A DNA stretch of 5,762 nt from an uncultured Clostridia bacterium (GCA_945878965.1 CAMCUJ010000105.1:1-5762), one strand, 5' to 3'. Numbered from the stretch's first letter, positions 1 to 5,624 are shown. Notes: a model not told the origin generated them from the sequence alone. Translations and numbers: made by a program.

Positions 1-10
1 TCCCCCGTAT

Positions 11-70
11 CTTAGGCGGCGGGTTCCACTTGATTTTTTCGGCGGGAGTACCTTTCTCCCACCGAAAACG
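11..70 (+). repeat. Hairpin-forming intergenic repeat, left copy
   Basis: This stretch carries a long imperfect inverted repeat: arm 36-48 (TTTTCGG, one unpaired C, GGGAG) pairs with arm 56-68 (CTCCC, one unpaired A, CCGAAAA) around the 7-base loop TACCTTT. T-runs precede and A-runs follow the stem, so it is not a standard terminator on either strand. The order CTTAG (11-15), CGGCGGG (17-23), ACTTGATTT (28-36), then a CGGCGG-headed hairpin recurs on the minus strand at about 933-874 as CTTAG, CGGCG, GGG, ACTTCATTT, CGGCGG hairpin. I infer a related repeat unit in opposite orientation. It may begin left of the window. Confidence 0.5.
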
Positions 71-73
71 TTG

Positions 74-97
74 AATAACGGCGCTCTGCGCCTTATT
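74..97. repeat. Short GC-rich hairpin between repeat and rbr terminator
   Basis: The stem GGCGC (80-84) and GCGCC (88-92) closes over the triloop TCT, and it is extended by AATAA (74-78) against TTATT (93-97) with one bulged C at 79. On the plus strand the stem is followed by TTATTGAAAAAA rather than a T-run, so a terminator role is not supported. It may be part of the same palindromic intergenic element as 11-70, or simply an independent hairpin. Confidence 0.4.
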
Positions 98-142
98 GAA
101 AAAATTAAGGAGAGCTGTTCTGCCCTCCTTTTAATTTTTCAA
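96..142 (-). terminator. Rho-independent terminator of rbr
   Basis: Read on the minus strand, GGAGGGC (128-122) pairs with GCTCTCC (115-109), including one G-T pair, around the loop AGAACA. The stem is extended by AA/TT and flanked by an A-rich 5' side and the T-rich tail TTAATTTTTTC on the 3' side. It starts about 17 bases after the rbr stop codon, the expected place. The flanking A and T runs are also largely complementary, so it could work in both directions, though no plus-strand gene ends here. Confidence 0.85.
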
Positions 143-158
143 GCACCGCATATAAAAT

Positions 159-782
159 TTATTTATCATCTGTACAGTTACATATACCGCCTTCAAAAGG
201 TGCAAGCTCCAAGCGAATGAAATAGCCCTGATTATGACGACACACGGGACAGTTTTCCGGTGCCTCGGTTCCCTCATAGACAAATCCGCAGTTAAGGCAC
301 ATCCATTTACACTCAATATCCGAAACAAAAAGCTTATTTTCTTCAAGCAAATCCGCAAATTTTCCGAATCTGTCGCCGTGAGTCTTTTCTATACCTGCAA
401 TGTTGTAAAAGATATTTGCAATCTGTGTAAAGCCCTCCTCCTTTGCCTTATCGCCGAAGGACTTGTAAGCATCGTCATACTCCTCGTATTCATTATGCTG
501 TGCATATCTTAAAAGCTGAGCCACAGAGTCTGATATATCAACCGGATATCCGCCGTCAACCTTGATAGTTTCACCTGCAAGGTCTTTAAGATTATTATAG
601 AATATCTCTGCGTGTTCCTTTTCCTGATTTGCCGTGAATGTGAATATTGCCTCAATCACGTGAAGATTTTCTTTCTTCGCCTGTGCCGCCGCAAATGTAT
701 ATCTGTTCCTCGCCTGACTTTCACCTGCAAATGCTCTCATCAAATTAAGCTTGGTTTCACTGTTTTTAAAATCAATTGACAT
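159..782 (-). CDS. rbr: Rubrerythrin (peroxide-scavenging diiron protein)
   Basis: This 207-residue cytoplasmic protein has the two-domain rubrerythrin layout. An N-terminal four-helix ferritin-like domain (about 8-148) carries candidate diiron ligands E21 (in AGESQARNRY), E54 and H57 (QEKEHAE), E98 and E101 (NEYEEY), and E132 and H135 (GIEKTHGDRF). A C-terminal rubredoxin-like Fe(SCys)4 domain carries C162xxC165 and C178PVC181. Members of this family reduce hydrogen peroxide to water using electrons from NAD(P)H:rubredoxin oxidoreductase or rubredoxin, protecting anaerobes from oxidative stress. The start is supported by AAGGAGAGG (799-791, minus strand), 8 bases before the ATG. The gene looks monocistronic, with its own terminator at 96-142. 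The C-terminus runs past the usual CPVC-HxQxYF ending into a short tail containing C201-N-C203, and there is an extra C158 just before the rubredoxin knuckle. Family assignment is firm; the role of the extra cysteines is unknown. Confidence 0.96.
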   Translation of the reverse strand: MSIDFKNSETKLNLMRAFAGESQARNRYTFAAAQAKKENLHVIEAIFTFTANQEKEHAEIFYNNLKDLAGETIKVDGGYPVDISDSVAQLLRYAQHNEYEEYDDAYKSFGDKAKEEGFTQIANIFYNIAGIEKTHGDRFGKFADLLEENKLFVSDIECKWMCLNCGFVYEGTEAPENCPVCRHNQGYFIRLELAPFEGGICNCTDDK

Positions 783-817
783 ATCTATTTCCTCTCCTTG
801 AACCTTAATTTCTATTA

Positions 818-832
818 TTATTATGCAAATAA
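818..832 (-). promoter_or_regulatory. Possible PerR-like operator upstream of rbr
   Basis: On the minus strand this 15-mer reads TTATTTGCATAATAA. It has inverted arms TTATT and AATAA and matches the PerR box consensus TTATAATNATTATAA at 10 of the 14 defined positions. It lies about 36 bases upstream of the rbr ATG, where promoter elements would be; a CATAAT -10-like hexamer falls inside it, but no good -35 partner was found. Rubrerythrin genes are PerR targets in some clostridia, which makes the site plausible. In such AT-rich DNA a chance match is a real possibility. Confidence 0.3.
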
Positions 833-1111
833 TGTTATTCTATTCACTTTTGTACTTAAAATATTTTTAACCTCGGCGGCAACGAGCCGCCGAAATGAAG
901 TATTCCCGGTCGGCTATCGCCGACAAAACTAAGCGGCAAAAGGAAGCAGCTAACCCACGCTTAAAACCATAAACGAAACAGGAAAATCAACAAACGTAAG
1001 CCTTAAGGAAGCGTTCCACAAAACGATACGTTCTACAACGTCAAACTCACGCCTGACGTGCGAAAAAAATCCGAAAGGAATGAAGATAATCTTTAAGGAA
1101 CGCTAAGGGGT

Positions 1112-1130
1112 GTCGGGGAAATTCCCCGAC
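1112..1130. repeat. Perfect GTCGGGG/CCCCGAC hairpin
   Basis: A 7-base GC-rich stem (1112-1118 and 1124-1130) closes on the loop AAATT, and the palindrome extends to nine bases per arm if AA/TT pair. On the plus strand it is followed after CGCCG by TTTTT (1136-1140), so it could act as a weak plus-strand terminator, but no plus-strand gene lies upstream. On the spoIIE (minus) strand there is no T-run after it. Confidence 0.5.
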
Positions 1131-1140
1131 CGCCGTTTTT

Positions 1141-1190
1141 GGTTCTTTTTGGGCGAGCAAAAAGAACAAACCACTCCTTGGCAAAGAACC
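1141..1190 (-). repeat. AT-rich long hairpin just downstream of spoIIE
   Basis: A perfect 10-base stem, GTTCTTTTTG (1142-1151) with CAAAAAGAAC (1158-1167), encloses the loop GGCGAG. A second, outer pairing is possible between GGTTCTTT (1141-1148) and AAAGAACC (1183-1190), so two mutually exclusive folds exist. It begins 3 bases after the spoIIE stop codon on the minus strand. It may shape the end of the spoIIE transcript, but it lacks the GC stem and U-run of a standard intrinsic terminator. Confidence 0.45.
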
Positions 1191-1193
1191 GCA

Positions 1194-3623
1194 TTATTTA
1201 ATTTTAACCACAACAGCTGTCATATCATCGTCAGCATCCGATAAAAGCTCGGAATACGCACGGCAAATAAGCTTGTTTGCCATATCCTTGGCACTTATAT
1301 CACTTCCTTCGGAATCAATAAAGCTCTGAAGCCACATATCACCCGTCTGCTTGCTCTCAATGCCGTCTGTTATCATAATAAGCATATCACCCTTCTTAAG
1401 CCTTGTTTCAAACTCCTCTGCCTCTGCCTCAGCTATCATACCTATAGGAAGTGCGCTTGCTCTTATAACCTCAAGCTCATTATCCCGTTTTATATAGCTT
1501 GGCTCTGCACCTGTCTTGATAAGCTTTGCATTTCCCGTATGCAAATCTATAATACATACGTCAACGGTTGCAAAGGATGAGCTTTCATTAAGCATAAGCA
1601 TAATCGAATTTATCAGCCTAACCGCATTAATAGCCTCAAATCCAACAGATAACAGCTTTGATAAAAGCTTTATAACCATATTGCTTTCAGAAGCGGCACG
1701 TTTTCCCGTTCCCATTCCATCACTAATCATAATAACCGCCTTTCCTCCGGATAAAGCCGTAATTTTTACGCTGTCGCCGCTAAGCTCATTTGCTGAGCTT
1801 TCCGCAATTCCTGTTTCAAGCTTTAATTCAGGCTCTTCCTCAAACTCTGTCCTAACCCATACACCGCTGTTTTCTCCTATACTGTTGGTAAGACATACAG
1901 GCTTTCCGAGCATTCCCCCGATTATCGATTCAAGCTTTTCTTCGCCCATATCAAGAACCGCCGAGTTTTTAACCTCCGTACAAGCTGTAAATCTACCGTC
2001 CGAATTTGCAATTACACTTACATTTCTGTAATCAATGCCGTGAAGACTCAGTCCGTCCTCTATCTGCTGTGTAAGAAATGAATTGCTCTTAAGCTCACTT
2101 CCCATATAATCCTTAACAGCTTCTATTATGTTTGAAACCTCTCTTAACTGAACGGTTATTATATCCCTGTTTTCTTTCATACGACTTTTCCATATTCCGG
2201 TGGTTTTATATACCTCAAACTGATTGCTCAGAGCATTCAAAAATTCATCAAGCTTTATACACCTAGCTTTAAAAAATCCGCTTACATCACTGTCAATTAT
2301 TTCGCCTCGCCTCTCCATTATCTCAAGAAGCTTGAACATAGTCTGATAGGTTGCGTTAAATTCCGATGTCCAGCAAAGTGCAGAGTTTTTACAGTTTTTA
2401 CAAACCTTATCCGCAACCCTGTCAAACATCTCCGAAATATCAGAATTTGAGCTTAACATATTTTTATCCGATGCCTGCTTTATTACCGCAGAAAGCTCCG
2501 AGAAGCTCTCGGAAATACGTGAAAGCTTGATTTTTATCATCTCCATCATTCGCCTTGATGCAACCTCACTGTCGGATTTAACCGTGAAAACTGCCTTAAA
2601 AAACATAAACACCTTAGACGGAATTAAAAACAAGCTTACCGAGGCTAAAATTATTTCACTGATATTAAGATTATTTTCAAGTGCTCCGTTTATGTAAACC
2701 GTAAGAATTGTATTCGCAATTATAATTCCTACAACCGCTCCGACTTTTTTATTCCTTGACATAAAGCCTGCCATAAATCCCGAAAACCCAAAAACTCCGA
2801 CAAGCTGAAGAAAATCATCCGTTCCGATAGCACATATAATTCCAAGTATAACTCCAATTACCGTAGCCTGTCCCGCTCCGCACGAAACCGCCGCAATGAG
2901 AACCGTAAGCGCCGCTGCATAATCCGAAACCGAAAAATTCAGTATGCTGAAATTCTTAAGACTTAAAAGCAATATCGCTGAAAACACAATAAGGCTCAGC
3001 TTTTCCTCATCGTTTATCTTTCCCGAAAATACCGAGCGGCTTGTCCATATATCCCTTCCGCTCTCCAGCATAAGCGCAACAGTTACCTCAGCCAGACACT
3101 CGCATACCAAAAGCAGAAACGAACCTGTATCAAATGAATCAAAATACATAAGCACTCCGCCCGAAAGCATAAGACAAACCGCCATTATACCTCCCGTTAA
3201 AAATGCGGAATATTTCTTTGTATTCGGACTTATACTGCCGACAATTATAAGACTTAATCCGTAAATACTCGCCGCAGATATATATTTTATTGAACCCGCC
3301 GCTCCGTTTGCAATAATGCTTCCTATACATACCGCTATATATGTAAGATAAAACCTGTATGATTTATGATTCTCTACAGCAAGGTATGAAAGTCCAAACG
3401 GCGCAAACCCACTAAACGCTGATGCCATAGCCGGAAAAATTCCTATAGCAGATGCAAAAATATTTATAAGTATTCCCTTAGCTTTGTTAAAATTAATCTT
3501 ATTCAGCTTCCCTTTAAGCCACCGCCGTATCTCCTTTGCCGACAGCTTAACTTCCCGTTTGCTTCTCCTCTCCCTGCTCTTTTCTCCATATACATTGCCA
3601 ATTCTCTCTCTTAACTCCGGCAT
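1194..3623 (-). CDS. spoIIE: Stage II sporulation protein E (SpoIIE), sigma-F-activating phosphatase
   Basis: This is an 809-residue membrane-bound serine phosphatase, close to the ~827 residues of the Bacillus protein. SpoIIE localises to the polar septum through FtsZ and dephosphorylates the anti-anti-sigma factor SpoIIAA, which releases sigma F in the forespore. Domains in order: a basic cytoplasmic N-terminus (1-48); about ten hydrophobic segments (about 50-345); a soluble regulatory/oligomerisation region (about 350-590) with the cysteine motif C408xxC411xxxxxC417W; and a PP2C-type phosphatase domain (about 600-809). Likely metal ligands are D635 in ISDGMGTGKRA, D753 in ITDGI and the D798-D800 cluster in DDDMTAVVV. 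The ATG is preceded at 7 bases by GGGAGTG (3637-3631, minus strand). It is divergent from cca and not followed by the tilS/hpt/ftsH genes found near Bacillus spoIIE. All catalytic motifs appear intact, so the gene is probably functional. Confidence 0.97.
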   Translation of the reverse strand: MPELRERIGNVYGEKSRERRSKREVKLSAKEIRRWLKGKLNKINFNKAKGILINIFASAIGIFPAMASAFSGFAPFGLSYLAVENHKSYRFYLTYIAVCIGSIIANGAAGSIKYISAASIYGLSLIIVGSISPNTKKYSAFLTGGIMAVCLMLSGGVLMYFDSFDTGSFLLLVCECLAEVTVALMLESGRDIWTSRSVFSGKINDEEKLSLIVFSAILLLSLKNFSILNFSVSDYAAALTVLIAAVSCGAGQATVIGVILGIICAIGTDDFLQLVGVFGFSGFMAGFMSRNKKVGAVVGIIIANTILTVYINGALENNLNISEIILASVSLFLIPSKVFMFFKAVFTVKSDSEVASRRMMEMIKIKLSRISESFSELSAVIKQASDKNMLSSNSDISEMFDRVADKVCKNCKNSALCWTSEFNATYQTMFKLLEIMERRGEIIDSDVSGFFKARCIKLDEFLNALSNQFEVYKTTGIWKSRMKENRDIITVQLREVSNIIEAVKDYMGSELKSNSFLTQQIEDGLSLHGIDYRNVSVIANSDGRFTACTEVKNSAVLDMGEEKLESIIGGMLGKPVCLTNSIGENSGVWVRTEFEEEPELKLETGIAESSANELSGDSVKITALSGGKAVIMISDGMGTGKRAASESNMVIKLLSKLLSVGFEAINAVRLINSIMLMLNESSSFATVDVCIIDLHTGNAKLIKTGAEPSYIKRDNELEVIRASALPIGMIAEAEAEEFETRLKKGDMLIMITDGIESKQTGDMWLQSFIDSEGSDISAKDMANKLICRAYSELLSDADDDMTAVVVKIK

Positions 3624-3692
3624 ATTTTTTCACTCCCGTATCTTTAGTTTTTATTCTTTATCTAACCTATAATTTTATTTCCATATTATAGG

Positions 3693-3725
3693 ATTATACC
3701 TTATAAATATTGAAAATTTTGTCAT
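3693..3725 (-). promoter_or_regulatory. spoIIE promoter with 21-base spacer
   Basis: On the minus strand the -35-like ATGACA (3725-3720, 5/6 to TTGACA) is separated by exactly 21 bases from a perfect TATAAT -10 (3698-3693). This abnormal spacing is a recognised feature of Spo0A-activated sigma-A promoters such as B. subtilis spoIIE and spoIIG, where Spo0A compensates for the poor geometry. A second TATAAT at 3690-3685 has no acceptable -35. The start codon lies about 70 bases downstream of the -10. Confidence 0.65.
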
Positions 3726-3770
3726 AACTATAGTTACGGAGAAAAGTTTCGATATATATTTTTCAACAAA
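3718..3770 (-). promoter_or_regulatory. Candidate Spo0A boxes upstream of spoIIE
   Basis: Compared with the 0A-box consensus TTTGTCRAA there are three matches. TTTGTCATA on the plus strand (3718-3726) matches 8/9 and overlaps the -35. TTTGTTGAA on the minus strand (3770-3762) matches 8/9. TATATCGAA on the minus strand (3756-3748) matches 7/9. Their placement over and upstream of the -35 of a 21-base-spacer promoter fits activation by phosphorylated Spo0A. The region is AT-rich, so individual boxes, especially the 7/9 one, may be chance. Confidence 0.5.
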
Positions 3771-3777
3771 ATAGTAT

Positions 3778-3811
3778 TTGTATTTCGGAGTTATATGTGG
3801 TAATATATAAT
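3778..3811 (+). promoter_or_regulatory. Possible cca promoter
   Basis: TATAAT (3806-3811) lies 43 bases before the cca ATG but has no good -35 at 16-18 bases. An alternative is an extended -10, TGG then TAATAT (3798-3806), with TTGTAT (3778-3783, 3/6) 17 bases upstream. One of these probably drives cca, divergently from the spoIIE promoter. The exact start cannot be settled from sequence. Confidence 0.35.
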
Positions 3812-3853
3812 TAGCAATAAAAAAATAATCGGCAAGGATGTGAGAAAGCAGAA

Positions 3854-5182
3854 ATGGATATACAACTGCCAAGCGAAGTAAGGCTTATAATTGAGCGATT
3901 AAATAAGAATGGCTTTGAGGGTTATGCGGTCGGAGGATGTATTCGTGATTTAATTCTAAATAAAACTCCGTATGACTGGGATATAACCACTTCTGCAAAG
4001 CCGAATGAAATTTTAGATATATTTTCGGATTTCAAAACCGCAGATACGGGAATTAAGCACGGAACTGTTACAGTTATAATGAACCATAAGCCGTTTGAGA
4101 TTACAACCTACAGAACAGAGGGCAGCTACAGTGATAACCGTCACCCTGACAAGGTAGAGTTTTCAACCTCAATAGAAGATGATTTAAGCCGCCGTGACTT
4201 TACAATGAACGCTGTTGCATATAACGAGTACAGCGGCATTTATGACCCGTTCGGCGGAATTAATGATATAAACAATAAGGTTATAAAGTCTATCGGAAAT
4301 CCTGACGTGAGATTTAATGAAGACGCATTAAGAATTTTAAGAGGACTGAGATTTTCGGCAGTGCTTGGCTTTGGCATAGAAGAAAATACGGTAAAATCCA
4401 TGCTTAAAAACAAGGCACTCTTAAATAACATTTCAAAGGAGCGTATATCAAGCGAATTTAACAAATTAATAACAGGAGATAACGCATATAATGTTATTAA
4501 AAATTCCAGAGATATAATCGCTCAATTTATCCCGGAAATTATCCCATCGTTTGAGTTTGACCAGCATAATCCGCATCACTGCTTTGACGTATGGGAACAT
4601 TCCTTAATTGCACTTAAAAATACAGAAAACGATAAAAATTTAAGACTGACTATATTCTTTCACGATTTGGGAAAACCGGAATGTCTTAAATTTGACGAAC
4701 AGGGCATAGGGCATTTTAAAAAGCATAATATAAAGAGTGCGGAAATTACCCGCACGGTTTTAAAACGTCTTAAATATGATTCCAAAACCTTAAAGGAGGT
4801 TACATGGCTTGTTCTTCACCACGATGACAAGCTTAAATGCGACAGGCAAAGTGTTAAGCATTACATCGGGGAGTATGGCAGAGAAGCTATGATTAAGCTT
4901 ATGAAAATTCAGCTTGCCGACAATTTGGCAAAGGCTGAGAAAAATTCACTGAGGTTTAGGACTGCAAAGGAAATTTTACGGCAGATTTACGATATAACCG
5001 AAAACAATGAGTGCTGCAGCGTTTCAGAGCTTAAAATAAGCGGAGATGACATTATATCGCTCGGAGTTCCAAGCGGCAAACGAGTCGGCGAAATTTTAAA
5101 ATCACTTTTGGAGCTTGTAATCTGCGGAGAATGTGAAAATTCAAAAGATAAGCTTATTAAAAAAGCCGAAGAAATTAAATAA
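3854..5182 (+). CDS. cca: CCA-adding tRNA nucleotidyltransferase with HD domain
   Basis: This is a 442-residue cytoplasmic enzyme of the class II tRNA nucleotidyltransferase/poly(A) polymerase family, which adds or repairs the 3' CCA end of tRNA from CTP and ATP without a nucleic-acid template. The head domain has GG(27-28)-C-IRD and the catalytic pair D41-W-D43, followed by RRDFTMNA (113-120) and YDPFGG (130-135). The nucleotide-selecting neck has the EDALRILRGLRF signature (156-167) and an ERISSEF segment (196-202). The C-terminal half carries an HD phosphohydrolase-type domain with H249, H270-D271 (FFHDLGKP) and LHHDD (321-325). The ribosome binding site is AAGGATGTGA (3834-3843), one mismatch from AAGGAGGTGA and 10 bases before the ATG. 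There is no clear intrinsic terminator immediately after the stop. Some bacteria split CC- and A-adding activities between paralogues, and poly(A) polymerases look alike, so the exact nucleotide specificity is inferred. Confidence 0.92.
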   Translation: MDIQLPSEVRLIIERLNKNGFEGYAVGGCIRDLILNKTPYDWDITTSAKPNEILDIFSDFKTADTGIKHGTVTVIMNHKPFEITTYRTEGSYSDNRHPDKVEFSTSIEDDLSRRDFTMNAVAYNEYSGIYDPFGGINDINNKVIKSIGNPDVRFNEDALRILRGLRFSAVLGFGIEENTVKSMLKNKALLNNISKERISSEFNKLITGDNAYNVIKNSRDIIAQFIPEIIPSFEFDQHNPHHCFDVWEHSLIALKNTENDKNLRLTIFFHDLGKPECLKFDEQGIGHFKKHNIKSAEITRTVLKRLKYDSKTLKEVTWLVLHHDDKLKCDRQSVKHYIGEYGREAMIKLMKIQLADNLAKAEKNSLRFRTAKEILRQIYDITENNECCSVSELKISGDDIISLGVPSGKRVGEILKSLLELVICGECENSKDKLIKKAEEIK

Positions 5183-5194
5183 CCTGCTACTTAG

Positions 5195-5223
5195 TTGACA
5201 AACATTTAATTTTGAGTTATAAA
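5195..5223 (+). promoter_or_regulatory. Upstream tandem sigma-A promoter (P1)
   Basis: A perfect TTGACA (5195-5200) is followed after exactly 17 bases by TATAAA (5218-5223, 5/6). It begins 12 bases after the cca stop codon and points at the downstream small gene pair. This is one of the two best sigma-A promoter matches in the window. The predicted start is near 5230, just inside the -35 of the second promoter. Confidence 0.75.
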
Positions 5224-5226
5224 GTA

Positions 5227-5255
5227 TTGACAAATCAAGAAAAGCGATATATAAC
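5227..5255 (+). promoter_or_regulatory. Downstream tandem sigma-A promoter (P2)
   Basis: A second perfect TTGACA (5227-5232) is followed after 17 bases by TATAAC (5250-5255, 5/6), exactly 32 bases downstream of P1. Both copies read TTGACAAA at the -35, but the spacers differ, so this is not a plain duplication. The predicted start near 5262 coincides with the foot of the stem-loop at 5261-5299. Confidence 0.7.
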
Positions 5256-5260
5256 TAAAT

Positions 5261-5299
5261 TAAGATGTTCACTCACTATGAGCGGCACTGTACATCTTA
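5261..5299 (+). promoter_or_regulatory. Leader stem-loop of the small gene pair
   Basis: TAAGATGT (5261-5268) pairs perfectly with ACATCTTA (5292-5299). Within the 23-base interior, CTCA (5272-5275) and TGAG (5279-5282) can form a nested mini-hairpin. The structure lies at the predicted 5' end of the P2 transcript and about 50 bases before the ATG. It could be a 5' stabilising hairpin, an attenuator, a repressor operator, or a weak terminator for cca read-through; the tail TTAATTTC is a poor U-run. Confidence 0.5.
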
Positions 5300-5351
5300 T
5301 TAATTTCAAATAAATAATTTAACCAAATAAAATCAAATTGAGGTGATTTGT

Positions 5352-5624
5352 ATGAAAAACTATTACAGTGAAGTTGATAATATAATATTGACATTCTCGG
5401 ATATCGAAGATGTGAATGGGTTTGACGAAATAAGTGTTCGTTTTGAACGAGCCAATGATAATGGAAGTTTTGATTTTGCGGAAGGCAAGCTTCCTAATAA
5501 TATGTTTGATAAAACCTATGGATTTTCAGAAGATGAACTGATGGAGTTAGAAAAATATTTAAAGGATAATGCTTTTCTGATTTGGGAAATAGCAAAAGAG
5601 AAGGAAGGCGTCAGAATTGCCTAA
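5352..5624 (+). CDS. Small acidic protein encoded upstream of a DUF4160-like gene
   Basis: This 90-residue protein has an unassigned function. It is soluble, without signal peptide, membrane segment or cysteines, and strongly acidic (21 Asp/Glu against 10 Lys/Arg). The middle has an FDEISVRFERA strand-like segment and a DFAEGKLP motif; the C-terminal half looks helical (SEDELMELEKYL, then NAFLIWEIAKEKEG). I chose the ATG at 5352 because AGGTGA (5341-5346) lies 5 bases upstream; an in-frame GTG at 5343 falls inside that ribosome binding site. Two tandem promoters and a leader stem-loop precede it. Its last 8 bases overlap the next gene, which implies coupled translation and a functional pair. 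By analogy with small acidic partners of toxin-like proteins it might be an antitoxin or a binding partner, but this is inference. Codon use is more AT-rich than in spoIIE. Confidence 0.85.
   Translation: MKNYYSEVDNIILTFSDIEDVNGFDEISVRFERANDNGSFDFAEGKLPNNMFDKTYGFSEDELMELEKYLKDNAFLIWEIAKEKEGVRIA

Larger units (their letters stand above)
870..1190 (-). repeat. Inverted-repeat-dense intergenic element, no convincing gene
   Basis: This makes up most of the 411-base gap between spoIIE and rbr. Visible inverted repeats include CGGCGGC/GCCGCCG (874-880/886-892), GTCGGC/GCCGAC (909-914/919-924), AACG/CGTT (1022-1025/1029-1032), ACGTCA/TGACGT (1038-1043/1054-1059), GTCGGGG/CCCCGAC (1112-1118/1124-1130) and GTTCTTTTTG/CAAAAAGAAC (1142-1151/1158-1167). 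A long-range pair, GCGTTCC (1011-1017) and GGAACGC (1097-1103), encloses the middle part. No open reading frame with a credible ribosome binding site was found. The left end resembles 11-70 in opposite orientation. It could be a repeated palindromic element (mosaic or non-autonomous mobile type), a structured RNA, or the spoIIE 3' UTR. I cannot choose among these from one window. Confidence 0.55.

Noticed and set aside
36..68. Hairpin near the left edge as an intrinsic terminator.
   Set aside because: T-runs precede and A-runs follow the stem on the plus strand, so neither strand gives a stem followed by a U-run.
131..512. Short frames on both strands overlapping rbr.
   Set aside because: They overlap the well-supported rubrerythrin in other frames and show no motif.
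1112..1140. GTCGGGG hairpin followed by TTTTT as a plus-strand intrinsic terminator.
   Set aside because: The T-run is separated from the stem by CGCCG and no plus-strand gene precedes it; kept only as a repeat.
783..1193. CRISPR array or tRNA in the repeat-rich gap.
   Set aside because: There are no regularly spaced identical direct repeats, and no cloverleaf with a T-loop GTTCRA motif in the proper context was found; the repeats are inverted and of varied sequence.
1093..1194. A 33-codon minus-strand frame whose ATG overlaps the spoIIE stop codon (TAATG), as in translational coupling.
   Set aside because: It runs entirely through the inverted-repeat element, its composition follows the hairpins, no own ribosome binding site is visible, and the peptide has no recognisable motif. 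A chance frame is more likely.
1516..2031. Long plus-strand frame of about 171 codons opposite spoIIE.
   Set aside because: It is antisense to the phosphatase-encoding part of spoIIE, which is strongly supported, and shows low-complexity Ser/Ile/Phe-rich composition typical of a shadow frame.
3675..3872. A 65-codon minus-strand frame in the spoIIE-cca gap.
   Set aside because: It covers the promoter region of both genes and the cca start, and has no recognisable domain. Its hydrophobic content is what AT-rich DNA gives by chance.
5343..5351. GTG at 5343 as the start of the small acidic protein.
   Set aside because: It lies inside the AGGTGA ribosome binding site; the ATG at 5352 has ideal spacing to it.
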